Assembly (NCBI GenBank): GCA_011391285.1
Contig: JAABQU010000255.1
Coordinates: 1 to 64,000, forward strand
DNA length: 64,000 nt
From: Thiobacillus sp.
Lineage (GTDB): Bacteria; Pseudomonadota; Gammaproteobacteria; Burkholderiales; Thiobacillaceae
Direction: 5' to 3'
Shown here: positions 8,918 to 18,195 of the stretch, in pieces
Layout: each line of letters opens with the position of its first letter
How positions within the stretch are numbered: position 1 is the first letter of the stretch
Notes under the pieces: model-generated
The model's input: the letters and a program-made list of their open reading frames with translations, nothing else
What the model was told of the DNA's origin: nothing
Database searches by the model: none
Made by a program: the position numbers and the translations under genes

Positions 8918-9759
8918 GACAGCCCCTGGCGGGTCAGCGCCCGGAAACGCGCCAGCAGTTCGTCGCACAAAGCCACCACGGCAGGCGCGATGTCCGGCGG
9001 GCTGCGGTGCTTGACCGAGCGCGCGTGGATACGCCCGGCCACCCGCTGGTTGAAGCCCCGCAAACCCAGATAATCGTAGACCTTCCCGACCTCGCGCATG
9101 GGCTGCTGCACGAGGTCCTCGTAAAAAACCACGCGCACGCGCGGATCGGCGGCCAGCTGCTGCTCGAAGAACAGCGCATTGCGATAAAACCACATGACGG
9201 CGGCGCCCTCAGCCTCGCTGGCGTCCGGGTGGTACAGCGCAGCCAGCAGTTCGCGCGTGGCATCCGACATGCCGCGGCCGCGCCAGTCGCTCGAATCCCC
9301 GTGCGCCAGCCGCTTCCATTGCGGCACGAAGTTGCCGAAGGACTTGATCGCCGAGTTGACGCTGTCGCGCCAGTCGCGCACCACCCAAAGCGTTTTTGCC
9401 GGAGGGAAGGCATCCATCAAGAGCTTGATGCGATCGAGTTCGCACAGCGCCTTGATCACGAACACCGGTGCCGGACATTGCTGCGCAAGCTGCTGGATTA
9501 CGGCCAGGTCACGCATTTCGTAACGTTCGAAGGCGCGGGGGTCGGTTTCGTGGAACACCTGGGTATCCGCGCTGGCATCCAGCACATCCATCAAGAGATT
9601 TGTTCCTGAACGCTGCATGCCGGCGACGAACACATGCTGGGCGACAGGTCGCGGCAGGATGCGCTGGCGCAAGACCTTGCCGCGCCGCCAGAGCGCATGG
9701 CGAATGCGCGTTGCCAGGCCGCGTGCATCGTGTCCGGTCGTGGGTTTGGCTTGGCTCAT
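8914..9759 (-). CDS. sulfotransferase family protein
   Basis: 281 aa. The PAPS 5'-phosphosulfate loop is clear at residues 46-54 (AGMQRSGTN), and the 3'-phosphate-binding region follows as WVVRDWRDSVNSAIK around residues 125-140. The rest matches the Sulfotransfer family (YEDLVQQPM, VYDYLGL). By family it moves a sulfuryl group from PAPS to a hydroxyl or amine. Its neighbours, a glycosyltransferase and a CapK-like enzyme with 4-base overlaps at both ends, suggest the acceptor is the exopolysaccharide or a lipid-linked precursor, which would give a sulfated polymer. PAPS-synthesis genes are not in the window. Substrate is inference. Confidence 0.85.
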   Translation of the reverse strand: MSQAKPTTGHDARGLATRIRHALWRRGKVLRQRILPRPVAQHVFVAGMQRSGTNLLMDVLDASADTQVFHETDPRAFERYEMRDLAVIQQLAQQCPAPVFVIKALCELDRIKLLMDAFPPAKTLWVVRDWRDSVNSAIKSFGNFVPQWKRLAHGDSSDWRGRGMSDATRELLAALYHPDASEAEGAAVMWFYRNALFFEQQLAADPRVRVVFYEDLVQQPMREVGKVYDYLGLRGFNQRVAGRIHARSVKHRSPPDIAPAVVALCDELLARFRALTRQGLS

Positions 9760-11012
9760 CGTTTGGCGGCTGCCGGAGCAGACTGTTCAGGACGGGAGAC
9801 GACGGCGAGCAGGGGCTCATAGGCCCGCAGCAATTGCGCCACGCGCGTGTCCCAGTGATTGTCGCGAGCGTAATCGAGGATCGCGGCGCGGTCCCAATCC
9901 TTGTCGAGCGCGGCATCCAGCGCCTGCTGCAGGGCGGCGCTGTCGCCGAACGGTACGATGGTGCCGAGTTCCTCGCGGCAGACCACTTCGGCGTTTCCGC
10001 CGACATCGGTGCTCACGACCGGCAGGCCGCAGGCCATGGCTTCGAGAAAGACGTTGGCCCAGCCTTCGTTGCGCGTGGCGAGTACGAAGACATCGGAAGC
10101 CGACAACGGCCATTTGAGTTCGTCCGACGGCAGCGCGCCAAGAAAATGCACGCGATCGGCGAGTCCCAGCCGCGCGACCTGGGCGGTGAGTTCGGTGCGG
10201 TTGTCGCCTTCGGGGCTGGCGCCGCCGACGATGAGGTAGTGCAGATCAGGGTGATGCTTGAGCAGCGCCGGCAGGACGTCGATGACACGATGCATGCCCT
10301 TGCGCTCGACCAGTCCGCCCACCGAGATCAAAACCTTGGCGTCGTCCGGCAGACCGAAGCGGGCGCGGGCGGCCGCACGGGCCACCGGCTGGAAGCGCTC
10401 GGTGTCGATGCCGTTGCCGACGACTTCTGTTTTTTCGGGGGCGGCGCCGAGTTCGATTGCCAGCCGGCGCAGCGAGTCGGACACTGAGAACACCCGGGCG
10501 GCGGCTTGCAGGGTGCGCGACAGGCGCGGGCGCAGGGCGGGGCTTTTGCTGTGCGGCACTTCGGTGCCGCGCAGGGTGAGAGTGACCGGCAGGTCCAGCC
10601 AACGTCCCAGCCGGGTGGCAGCTTCACCGTCCGGGTAGGTGAAGTGGGCGTCGATGAGGCGCGCGCCCTGGTGCTTGAGTGTGCGCATCAGGCCCAGGCT
10701 CGCCAGGGCCATCGACCAGCCGTCCAGCTGGCGCAGCAGTCCGGGCAGCGACAGGTAGCGCGGATGGTAGACGCGGATGCCCTGCTGGATTTCCAGCGCG
10801 GGAGCTTGCGGGCGGTAGTGGGGGCGCAGCAGGCGGATCAGCGACTGGCCTGGAAACCACGGCTGCGGCGCGACGACGGCGAGCGGCCGATGCAGGGCGA
10901 CGCGGAACATGCGCTCGCGGATGAACAGCCCGGCGCCGGGGCGCGCTGCGCTGGGAAAGAGCGCGCTGAACACGACCAGATCGATGTGGTCGGATGTGCG
11001 ATCTTCAGCCAA
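9756..11012 (-). CDS. glycosyltransferase, GT4-type
   Basis: 418 aa with the GT-B layout. The N-terminal acceptor domain includes LVVFSALFPSAARPGAG. The linker region has VVGNGIDTERFQP and KVLISVGGLVERKG. The donor-site E-x7-E motif is EGWANVFLE with CGLPVVSTDVGGNAEVV. It would transfer a sugar from a nucleotide donor to the lipid-linked repeat unit on the cytoplasmic face of the membrane. The start is a TTG at 11012: an in-frame stop lies just upstream and the first in-frame ATG would delete the first beta strand. It overlaps the upstream glycosyltransferase by 8 bases and the sulfotransferase by ATGA. Donor and linkage unknown. Confidence 0.85.
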   Translation of the reverse strand: MAEDRTSDHIDLVVFSALFPSAARPGAGLFIRERMFRVALHRPLAVVAPQPWFPGQSLIRLLRPHYRPQAPALEIQQGIRVYHPRYLSLPGLLRQLDGWSMALASLGLMRTLKHQGARLIDAHFTYPDGEAATRLGRWLDLPVTLTLRGTEVPHSKSPALRPRLSRTLQAAARVFSVSDSLRRLAIELGAAPEKTEVVGNGIDTERFQPVARAAARARFGLPDDAKVLISVGGLVERKGMHRVIDVLPALLKHHPDLHYLIVGGASPEGDNRTELTAQVARLGLADRVHFLGALPSDELKWPLSASDVFVLATRNEGWANVFLEAMACGLPVVSTDVGGNAEVVCREELGTIVPFGDSAALQQALDAALDKDWDRAAILDYARDNHWDTRVAQLLRAYEPLLAVVSRPEQSAPAAAKR

Positions 11013-12231
11013 GTACGGTCACCACCCCGGGTTTGACGAGGCCAGCGTATACGTTGCGGTAGCGCGCCACGCTGGCGGCCCAGTTGCGCTCCGTTTCGAC
11101 GAACTGGCGGCCGTTCTTTCTCATTCGTTCCCAGCCCTCTTCGTACTTGAGCAACCCCACCACCTTGCTGGCGAGATCGCCCGCGTTGCCGGCGTGGAAC
11201 AGCACGCCGGTCTTGCCGTCCTGGATCAGTTCCTTGTGGCCGCCGACATCGGACGCCACCATCAGCCTGCCCTGTGCCATGGCTTCCAGCGGCTTCAGCG
11301 GGGTGACCAGTTCGGTCAGGCGCATCGGGTGGCGCGGATAGACCAGCACGTCGACCAGATCGTAGTAGCGGTTCACGTCAGCGTGCGGCACGCGGCCGGT
11401 GAAGATCACGCGGTCCATCAGGTCGAGCGTCATCACCTGCCGCTTCAGTGCGGCATCCTGCGGCCCGCCGCCGACCAGCAGCACCTTGACGTCGGGCATT
11501 TGCTTCGCGATGGACGGCAAGGCCGCGATCAGCAGATCAAGCCCTTCGTAGGCGTAGAACGAGCCGATGAAGCCGAGCACGCGGCTGGTGCCCAGTCCGA
11601 GCTTCATTTTGAGTGCGGGGTCGGGCCTGCCGCCCATTTCGAATTGTTCGACGTCGACGGCGTTGGGGATGACGGTGATCTTGTTCGCCGGGATGCCGCG
11701 CGCGGCCAGATCCTTTCGCAGGCCTTCGCAGATGACGGTAACGGCGTCGGCATTTTTCACCGCCCAGGTTTCCAGCGCGCGGGTGAGCTTGTAGCGCAGG
11801 CTGCCTTCCTGGGTGCTGCCGTGATCGACTGCGGCGTCTTCCCAAAAGGCGCGGATTTCATAAACGACAGGGATGCCCAGCTTTCGGCCGACCCGGATGG
11901 CCGGCACGGCGTCGAGCACCGGCGAATGGGCATGGATGATGTCGGGCTGGAGTTTTTTCGCCAAGGCCAGCAGGCGTTTTTCGATCACGCTCATCACCGC
12001 AAAGGGGTCGCCACCGGGGAGTCTGGCCAGCAGGCCGCTTGGCTTGGGGGTGCGGTAGAAATGCAGGCCGTCGGCGTCCTCTTCCGTGACGGTGCAGTTG
12101 ATCTGCTTGGGGCCGGACAGGTGATAGGTCTCCCAGCCCAGCTTGCGCTGGTTGCGCAGGATGGCCGCACTGCGAAAGGTGTAGCCGGAATGCAGCGGCA
12201 GGGTGTGGTCGAAGACGTGGAGGATTTTCAT
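11005..12231 (-). CDS. exosortase A-associated glycosyltransferase (Daro_2409-like)
   Basis: 408 aa. The start MKILHVFDHTLPLHSGYTFR is typical of the XrtA-associated GT4 subgroup that I recall as the Daro_2409 family. Other GT-B landmarks are HAHSPVLDAVPA, VIPNAVDVEQF, GSFYAYEGLDLLI and a donor motif around LTELVTPLKPLEAMA (E-x7-E). It would add one sugar of the repeat unit on the cytoplasmic side of the inner membrane. ATG 12231 overlaps the amidotransferase stop (ATGA), which sets the start. A longer in-frame extension to 12303 is only the shadow of that gene. Confidence 0.9.
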   Translation of the reverse strand: MKILHVFDHTLPLHSGYTFRSAAILRNQRKLGWETYHLSGPKQINCTVTEEDADGLHFYRTPKPSGLLARLPGGDPFAVMSVIEKRLLALAKKLQPDIIHAHSPVLDAVPAIRVGRKLGIPVVYEIRAFWEDAAVDHGSTQEGSLRYKLTRALETWAVKNADAVTVICEGLRKDLAARGIPANKITVIPNAVDVEQFEMGGRPDPALKMKLGLGTSRVLGFIGSFYAYEGLDLLIAALPSIAKQMPDVKVLLVGGGPQDAALKRQVMTLDLMDRVIFTGRVPHADVNRYYDLVDVLVYPRHPMRLTELVTPLKPLEAMAQGRLMVASDVGGHKELIQDGKTGVLFHAGNAGDLASKVVGLLKYEEGWERMRKNGRQFVETERNWAASVARYRNVYAGLVKPGVVTVLG

Positions 12232-14147
12232 GCTGCCTGCCGTTCCGCTTCGTCCATGCCCAGCACCTGCCCGAGGAAGGCGTCGAACATCAACACCGTC
12301 CACAGGATCACGGAATAGTCACGGCGGCCGGATTGGTGGGCTTCGACGACTTCGCGCAGGAAATCCTGGTTGAACATGCTGGCGGCGGCCAGGCGCTCGC
12401 CCAGCACGACGCTGCGAATGGTGGCGGCGAGCGGGCCGCGGAACCAGGCTGCGAGCGGGACGGAAAAGCCCATTTTCTTGCGGTAGAGCACGTCGTTCGG
12501 CAGATAGGGTTCCATCGCTTTCTTCAGCAGATATTTGCCTTCGGTGCCGCGCAGCTTCAGGTCAACCGGCAGGCCGGAAACCCAGCCCATCAGTTCGTGG
12601 TCCAGCAACGGCTCGCGCACTTCCAGCGCGTGCGCCATGCTGGCGCGATCGACCTTGGTGAGAATGTCGCCGACGAGATAGGTTTTCATGTCGAGGTACT
12701 GCACCAGCGACAGAGGATCGTCGGTGGGGGCGACGGCGGCGTGGCGGCGCAGCACCTCCACCGCCTGGTATCCCTGCAGTTCGCGCTTGAACGACGGCGA
12801 AAAAAGCTGGCGCCGCTGCGCATCGGACAGCAGCGAGACGCCGTGGAAATAGCCTTCGACGGTGTCGCGTGCCAGTGCCTCGAAGGTGGTCTTGGCGCGG
12901 AAGACTTTCGGCGCCCAGTCCGCCTTGGGATACAACTTGCCGAGCGCACCGAACAATGGACGGCGCAATGCCAGCGGCATCACGGCACGCATGCGCTCCT
13001 CGTAGCGGAACCAGCGGTAGCGCCGGTAGCCGGCGAAGTGTTCGTCGCCGCCGTCGCCGGAGAGCGCGACCTTCACGTGCTTGCGCGCCAGTTCGCAGAC
13101 CCGGTAGGTCGGCAGCGCAGAAGAGTCGGCGTAGGGCTCATCGTAGACCCCGGCAAGCTTGTCGACCAGGCTGAAATCGTCGGCGGCGACGGTCTCGACG
13201 TGATGGCGGGTGTGGTAGCGGTCGGCGACCTGCTGGGCAAACTCGATTTCGTTGAAGGCCGGGTCGTCAAAGCCGATCGAGCAGGTGTTCACCGGGCTCT
13301 TCGACTGCGTGGCCATCATCGCCACCACCGCGCTGGAATCGACGCCGCCGGAAAGGAAGGCGCCCAGCGGGACGTCGGCGATCATGCGCAGGCGGATCGA
13401 TTCCTGCAGGCGCGAGACCAGTTCGTCCATCGCGGCAGCCTCGTCCGTAACCCTTACCGGCGTGAACGGCATGTCCCAATATTGCTTCGGCAACGCACGC
13501 GCCTCGCCGCGCTTCAAGGTGAGGCTGAAACCGGGCGACAGCTTGCAGACACGCTTGAAAATGGTGCGCGGCTCGGGCACATAGCCGTAGGCAAAGTATT
13601 CCTCGACCGCCAGCGGATCGATGTCGCGCGCCAGGCCCGGGTGCGCCATCAGGGACTTCAGCTCGGAGCCGAAAATGAACTCGCCGCTGTCGAGGAAAGC
13701 GTAATACAAGGGTTTGACGCCGAAGCGGTCGCGCACCACGAACAGGGTTTCCTGCTTGCGGTCCCACAGTGCGAAGGCGAACATGCCGCGGAATCGTTCG
13801 ACGCAGGCTTCGCCCCACGCTTCCCAGGCGTGGACGATGACTTCGGTGTCGGAATGGGTGCGGAAGATGTGGCCGAGCTCCATCAGCTCGGGCACCAGTT
13901 CCTGGAAGTTGTAGATTTCGCCGTTGAACACGACGACGACCGAGCCATCCTCGTTGAACAGCGGCTGCTGGCCGGTGGACAGGTCGATGATGGAGAGGCG
14001 GCGATGGCCGAGGCCGACGCCCGGCTCGAGGTGCAGGCCGCCTTCGTCCGGACCCCGATGAAACTGGGTCTCGTTCATGCGATCGAGCAGCTCGCGAGAA
14101 ATCTCGCTGCTGCCCTGGGTGTCGAAAATGCCGGTTATGCCGCACAT
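12228..14147 (-). CDS. exosortase A system-associated AsnB-type amidotransferase
   Basis: 639 aa, the usual length for class II asparagine-synthetase-like enzymes. Cys2 follows the initiator (MCGITGIF), giving the N-terminal glutaminase nucleophile once Met is removed. GEIYNF and RGPDEGG complete the glutaminase domain. The synthetase PP-loop is SGGVDSSAV near residue 265, followed by LSGDGGDEHFAGY. It fits the XrtA-associated amidotransferase 1 subfamily. In polysaccharide loci these are thought to amidate a sugar carboxyl or aminate a precursor; the exact substrate is unknown. The start is fixed by the need for Cys2. 153 bases separate it from the upstream glycosyltransferase, and its stop overlaps the next gene as ATGA. 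Confidence 0.92.
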   Translation of the reverse strand: MCGITGIFDTQGSSEISRELLDRMNETQFHRGPDEGGLHLEPGVGLGHRRLSIIDLSTGQQPLFNEDGSVVVVFNGEIYNFQELVPELMELGHIFRTHSDTEVIVHAWEAWGEACVERFRGMFAFALWDRKQETLFVVRDRFGVKPLYYAFLDSGEFIFGSELKSLMAHPGLARDIDPLAVEEYFAYGYVPEPRTIFKRVCKLSPGFSLTLKRGEARALPKQYWDMPFTPVRVTDEAAAMDELVSRLQESIRLRMIADVPLGAFLSGGVDSSAVVAMMATQSKSPVNTCSIGFDDPAFNEIEFAQQVADRYHTRHHVETVAADDFSLVDKLAGVYDEPYADSSALPTYRVCELARKHVKVALSGDGGDEHFAGYRRYRWFRYEERMRAVMPLALRRPLFGALGKLYPKADWAPKVFRAKTTFEALARDTVEGYFHGVSLLSDAQRRQLFSPSFKRELQGYQAVEVLRRHAAVAPTDDPLSLVQYLDMKTYLVGDILTKVDRASMAHALEVREPLLDHELMGWVSGLPVDLKLRGTEGKYLLKKAMEPYLPNDVLYRKKMGFSVPLAAWFRGPLAATIRSVVLGERLAAASMFNQDFLREVVEAHQSGRRDYSVILWTVLMFDAFLGQVLGMDEAERQAA

Positions 14148-14151
14148 AGAT

Positions 14152-14301
14152 TCAGGTTCGGGGGAGGTTGTGGGCGTTGCAGGGGACTCGCCTCCGCACC
14201 GAATGCTGGCGGTGGCGCGGTGCGGACAACCGCGGTGAGGACGTCGCGCCTGCAGGGAGGTGCATGTCGACATCCCGGTTTCGTTGACGGCTCGCTGTCA
14301 T
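14152..14301 (-). CDS. possible 49-aa reading frame between two locus genes (doubtful)
   Basis: In the only sizeable gap of this part of the locus, an ATG at 14301 shares its A with the upstream stop (TGATG). A 49-codon frame runs to TGA at 14152, four bases before the amidotransferase start. The product would be Arg/His-rich (MTASRQRNRDVDMH at the N-terminus) with no recognisable domain. High GC makes chance frames of this size common and only one end is tightly nested, so this is a candidate only. Confidence 0.18.
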   Translation of the reverse strand: MTASRQRNRDVDMHLPAGATSSPRLSAPRHRQHSVRRRVPCNAHNLPRT

Positions 14302-15437
14302 CACTTTCCTTCCAAGGTCAGTTCGTAGACCGTGCTATACGCCTCGGCCATGGTGGGTATGCTGAAGCGCTGCTCGGCATACATCCGCGCCTGCTGGCCG
14401 TGCTCGGCGATGCGGGCGGGCGATTGCAAATAACCGAGCAAGGCCTGTGCCATGTCTTCTGCATCGCCGGCCTTGACCAGCACGCCGTTGACCTCATCCT
14501 CCACCAGTTCGACATTGCCGCCCACCGCGGTGGCGATCACCGGCAGGCCGCTCGCCAGCGCTTCCAGAATGGTATTGGAAATGCCCTCGTTTCTGGACGG
14601 CAGCAAGAAGACGTCCAAAGCCTGCATGACCTCGGCGATATCGTGGCGCTCGCCCGGCAGCCAGGCCAGATTCGCCATGCCGGCTTCGTCGAGGAGATGC
14701 TGACAGGCCTGCCGCGTCTGACCTTCGCCGACGATGACCAGGCGCGCGCGTCCGGCCTGGTCGGGCTGCCGCTGCACCAGGTGGATGAAGGCGCGTACCA
14801 GCATGGGGTAATCCTTGACCTCGGCCATGCGCCCGACCGAGCCGAACACCACGGTCTCGCCATCGGCGAATCCGGGCGGCAGGATATCGGGGCGAGTGCC
14901 TTCGCGGGGATGGAAGGTGTCGCTGTCGACGCCGTTGTAGATCTGGTGGACCCTGCGCGCCGGCACGCGGATGGCCAGGCGCAGCCAGGTCGCCAGGTCC
15001 CGGCTGACGGCAATGTAGTTCGACACGAAGGACCGGGCGGCCCGGCGCAGCAGGTTGTATTTCCAGTTCTGCCCATACAGGTCGAAGACGTCGCGCCCGT
15101 GCTCGCCATGCACGGTGGCGCGGATGCCGGCTGCAGCGGCGACGAACTGCGCTTCCAGCGCGGCCAGGTTGCGGGTATGCACGAGGTCGGGCTCGAGCTG
15201 GCGCAGCAGCTTCCACAAGCGGACCGTCCAGCCAAGGCCATGTCCCGGCGCGCGATCGAGCGCATGGAAATCGACCTGCTGCGCGGTGATGCGATGGCGG
15301 AAATCACTGTAGTCGGTGAGCGCCACCACGGTGTGGCGATAGCGGTCCGGCGACAGGGTGTTGAACAGATTGACCATGCCGTTTTCCATGCCGCCGGTAT
15401 CGAAGCGGTGGACGATATGGACGATGTGTGCGGTCAC
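14301..15437 (-). CDS. sugar transferase, PEP-CTERM/EpsH1 system-associated (stp2-type)
   Basis: 378 aa, GT4-like. It starts VTAHIVHIVHRFDTGGMENG, the N-terminal signature of the TIGR03088-type transferase found beside XrtA. It continues with HTRNLAALEAQ, VHGEHGRDVFD, IYNGVDSDTF, FGSVGRMAEVKDY and the donor motif PSRNEGISNTILEALASGLPV. The GTG at 15437 overlaps the exosortase stop as GTGA. Role: transfer of one sugar during assembly of the exopolysaccharide repeat unit on the inner face of the membrane. The neighbouring exosortase and second GT (stp1) are its usual partners. Confidence 0.92.
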   Translation of the reverse strand: MTAHIVHIVHRFDTGGMENGMVNLFNTLSPDRYRHTVVALTDYSDFRHRITAQQVDFHALDRAPGHGLGWTVRLWKLLRQLEPDLVHTRNLAALEAQFVAAAAGIRATVHGEHGRDVFDLYGQNWKYNLLRRAARSFVSNYIAVSRDLATWLRLAIRVPARRVHQIYNGVDSDTFHPREGTRPDILPPGFADGETVVFGSVGRMAEVKDYPMLVRAFIHLVQRQPDQAGRARLVIVGEGQTRQACQHLLDEAGMANLAWLPGERHDIAEVMQALDVFLLPSRNEGISNTILEALASGLPVIATAVGGNVELVEDEVNGVLVKAGDAEDMAQALLGYLQSPARIAEHGQQARMYAEQRFSIPTMAEAYSTVYELTLEGK

Positions 15438-16972
15438 TGCCCGTCGACCTGGTCGAGCGTCCGGCCGATCGCAGGCTCCATGTCGGCGGCGAAGCGCGCC
15501 AGGGTCGCGGCGGCGGCCGCGAGCTCCGTTTCGTCGTAGGGGGTGGCGATCAGCACCGACAGGCCGTCGTCGCGTTTCATCCGCACACGGTCGAGCGCGA
15601 GCACCAGCTTGGCCTTGTGATCGCTGACCATGGGCTGCTGGTTGATCAGGTTCCACTGCCATACCAGCAGGCGCTGGCCGTCGCCGCCGCGCAGCTTGGC
15701 CTGCCGCACCTGCCGCGTCAGGCCGTCGATTTCCACCGTGGCAATGCTTTCACCGACGTTCGACCACGACGGGTCTTTCTGCCGGATCATGAAGTTCTGC
15801 GAGTTGATGAGTTCGGCATCCTGGCGCTGGGTCACGTAGTAATTGAGTTCCAGCAGCACGTTGCGGCCAGCCTGCGCATAAGGCTGGCGCAACTGGCGAT
15901 CGGCACCGACCCAATGCGGCACCCAGGTGGTGAAGGCTTCGTCGGGTTGCCAGCCGCCCTGCGCCTCGACCTGCAAGGCAGGCATGTCGGGCAGCGGGCG
16001 GGCCTTCAGCCAGCCGGCATAGGCAGGCCACAGGCCGGCGACGATCAGCGCGGCAAGCGCCACCGGCAGAATCGACCGTGCGCGCCCAGGGCCTGAAACG
16101 GCTTGGCGCTGGCTGGGCGCCGGCTGGTCGTCTTCGCGCCAGAAGCTGCCGACCCAGAACAGGAGCAGCATGACGATGCCGAAGAACACCCAGCCATAGA
16201 TGTAATGGTCGACGCCCAGCGCCAGCTTCATGTCGGACAGGTGGGCGATCATCACGATCATGTAGGCGCGCCCGCTGTTGGCGAGAATCGGCACGATGAT
16301 GGCGGCAATCGAGAACAGCAGGCGGCGCTTCCACGAGCGGTAGGTGAGATAGGCATACAGCACGCCGAGGGTGACCGAGGCGATGAGGTAGCGCAGGCCG
16401 GAACAACCCTCGACCACCGACCAGTCGCCGCTGGGAATGCTGAAAAAGGTGCCTTCGCGGTACACCGGAATGCCGGTTGCCTGCAGCAACGCCACGGTGA
16501 AATCGGCGGTGACGCCCATCAGCGGCTGGATCAGGAATTCGCCCACCGGCACGGCGAACAGCAGGAACATCAGGGGGAAAAAGGCCGCCCACACGAAGGC
16601 CCAGCCGAGCAGCGTCCACACCACTGCAATCAGCATGAAGATCAAGGCGTATTGCGCGACCACGTTGACGCTGCCGGCGTCGGCCAACAGCCAGCCCGCG
16701 CCGGCGGCGGCCAGCAGGATCAGGCCGCGCAGGTCGGGGCGCGGCTGCACCTGCGCCAGTTCGGCGCGATTGCGCCAGATCAGCCAGGCGCTGATGGGGA
16801 AAATGAGATAGCCGTGGGTGAAGGTTTCCGAGCGCTCCCAGATTTCGGCCATCGAGTAGAAGGTCGGCCAGAACACGCCAACCAGGATCAGCAGCACGCC
16901 AAGGGTCAGCGCGCCGGGCAGTCGCCACGACCCGCTTGGAGCGGCCGGCAAGGTCTCGGGCAAAGCGCTCAT
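15434..16972 (-). CDS. xrtA: exosortase A fused to EpsI (XrtA/EpsH)
   Basis: 512-aa inner-membrane protein. Residues ~20-280 hold about eight membrane helices with the exosortase catalytic residues: Cys190 in VVEGCSGLRYL, Arg235 in NSGRAYMIV and His256 in DHYIYGW. From ~305 to the end a soluble EpsI/DUF3485 domain follows (GWQPDEAFTTWVPHWVGAD, ELNYYVTQRQDAELIN). The family is proposed to cut PEP-CTERM proteins at the C-terminal sorting signal and hand them to envelope or exopolysaccharide. ATG 16972 overlaps the preceding stop (ATGA). No PEP-CTERM substrate is visible in this window, so its targets must be encoded elsewhere. Confidence 0.96.
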   Translation of the reverse strand: MSALPETLPAAPSGSWRLPGALTLGVLLILVGVFWPTFYSMAEIWERSETFTHGYLIFPISAWLIWRNRAELAQVQPRPDLRGLILLAAAGAGWLLADAGSVNVVAQYALIFMLIAVVWTLLGWAFVWAAFFPLMFLLFAVPVGEFLIQPLMGVTADFTVALLQATGIPVYREGTFFSIPSGDWSVVEGCSGLRYLIASVTLGVLYAYLTYRSWKRRLLFSIAAIIVPILANSGRAYMIVMIAHLSDMKLALGVDHYIYGWVFFGIVMLLLFWVGSFWREDDQPAPSQRQAVSGPGRARSILPVALAALIVAGLWPAYAGWLKARPLPDMPALQVEAQGGWQPDEAFTTWVPHWVGADRQLRQPYAQAGRNVLLELNYYVTQRQDAELINSQNFMIRQKDPSWSNVGESIATVEIDGLTRQVRQAKLRGGDGQRLLVWQWNLINQQPMVSDHKAKLVLALDRVRMKRDDGLSVLIATPYDETELAAAAATLARFAADMEPAIGRTLDQVDGQ

Positions 16973-18195
16973 GCGGGGCAGGCCTCCAGAACGGGTTGGG
17001 CGGCAGGCGCCGGTTCGAACAGCGGGTCGATGGCGCGCAGATTGCGGGTCCAGTCGTAATTTTTCAGGATGCAGTCGCGCGCGGCTGCAGGGGTGCCGGC
17101 AGTCTGCAATTGGGCGATGACAGCCTGAGCGAAGTCGGCTTCGCCCTGCGCCAGGATGAAGTCGCGCCCGGCTTCGGCGCGGATGCCTTCGGCAGCCTGG
17201 GCGCTGGCGACGACGGGTCGCGCCATCGCCATCGCTTCGAGCACCTTGTTCTGCACCCCGCGCGCGATGCGCAGCGGCGCCACGGCGCAGGCGGCGTGGG
17301 CGATCCACGGCCGCACATCGGGCACGCTGCCGGTGACGATGACGCCGGGCTGGCGCGCCAGCGAAACAACGGCTTCTGTGGGGCGGCTGCCGACGATGGT
17401 GAACTGCGCGGATGGCACGGCTTCGCGCACGGCCGGGAAGATGCGATCGGCAAACCAGGTGACGGCGTCGATATTGGGCCAGTAGTCCATGGCGCCTGTG
17501 AACACCACGCCCCGGACGTCGGAGGCGTATGGATTCGGATAGTCGCGCGCGGGAGAAAAATAGTCGGCATCGACGCCATTTTCGAAGGCGCCGATTTTGT
17601 TTTTGGCCTGCGGCACGCGCTGCTGCAGCAAGGCCGCTTCGTCATTCGATACCAGCAGGGTCGCGTCGAAATCCTGTGCCACCCGCGCTTCCCATTCGGC
17701 CAGTTTGCGGCCTTCGCGCGCATATACCCACGACAGCGGCCAGCGCTGCGTCGGCGCATATTGCGTCCACTTGTCGGAATCGACATCGACCATGTCGAGC
17801 ACGCGGCGGGCAAGACCAGCCGGCATGAACTGCGCCATCGCCGAGGAAAAGGCGACGCCGCGCGTCACCGTGCCGGAGGCGGCCAGCCCATCGGCCCATC
17901 GGGCGAGTTCACGGTTGCGGTAATACGGCAGCGTCAGGGCCTCGCCGGTCAACAGGCCGGCCAGGCTCGCCAGTCTGGCGCGGCGCGGATTCAGCGGCAA
18001 CAGTTTGATCGACGCGCAAAACGGCTTGAGCGTGTCGCGGTACTGCCAGTCGTCGGGGTCATCGACGAAGGCGCCGAGGTGGATGTAATAGCGCGCGGAA
18101 AGATGCCGCAGCAGATGAAACGAACGGATCTTGTCGCCCTTGTTGGGCGGGTATGGAATGCGATGCGCAAGAAACAGCAGGCCTTCCTTGCTCAT
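16969..18195 (-). CDS. sugar transferase, PEP-CTERM/EpsH1 system-associated (stp1-type)
   Basis: 408 aa. The N-terminus EGLLFLAHRIPYPPNKGDKIR is diagnostic of the TIGR03087-type transferase next to XrtA. Further landmarks are MVDVDSDKW, NGVDADYFSP, GAMDYWPNIDAV and the C-terminal donor region GVQNKVLEAMAMARPVV. It should act on nucleotide-sugar donors in the cytoplasm during repeat-unit assembly. ATG 18195 overlaps the FemAB stop, and its own stop overlaps xrtA. Confidence 0.93.
   Translation of the reverse strand: MSKEGLLFLAHRIPYPPNKGDKIRSFHLLRHLSARYYIHLGAFVDDPDDWQYRDTLKPFCASIKLLPLNPRRARLASLAGLLTGEALTLPYYRNRELARWADGLAASGTVTRGVAFSSAMAQFMPAGLARRVLDMVDVDSDKWTQYAPTQRWPLSWVYAREGRKLAEWEARVAQDFDATLLVSNDEAALLQQRVPQAKNKIGAFENGVDADYFSPARDYPNPYASDVRGVVFTGAMDYWPNIDAVTWFADRIFPAVREAVPSAQFTIVGSRPTEAVVSLARQPGVIVTGSVPDVRPWIAHAACAVAPLRIARGVQNKVLEAMAMARPVVASAQAAEGIRAEAGRDFILAQGEADFAQAVIAQLQTAGTPAAARDCILKNYDWTRNLRAIDPLFEPAPAAQPVLEACPA

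Noticed and set aside
12333..15539. 1068-codon open frame on the plus strand
   Set aside because: It is antisense to the amidotransferase and a glycosyltransferase, both with full family motifs; high-GC codon bias opens long frames on the opposite strand.
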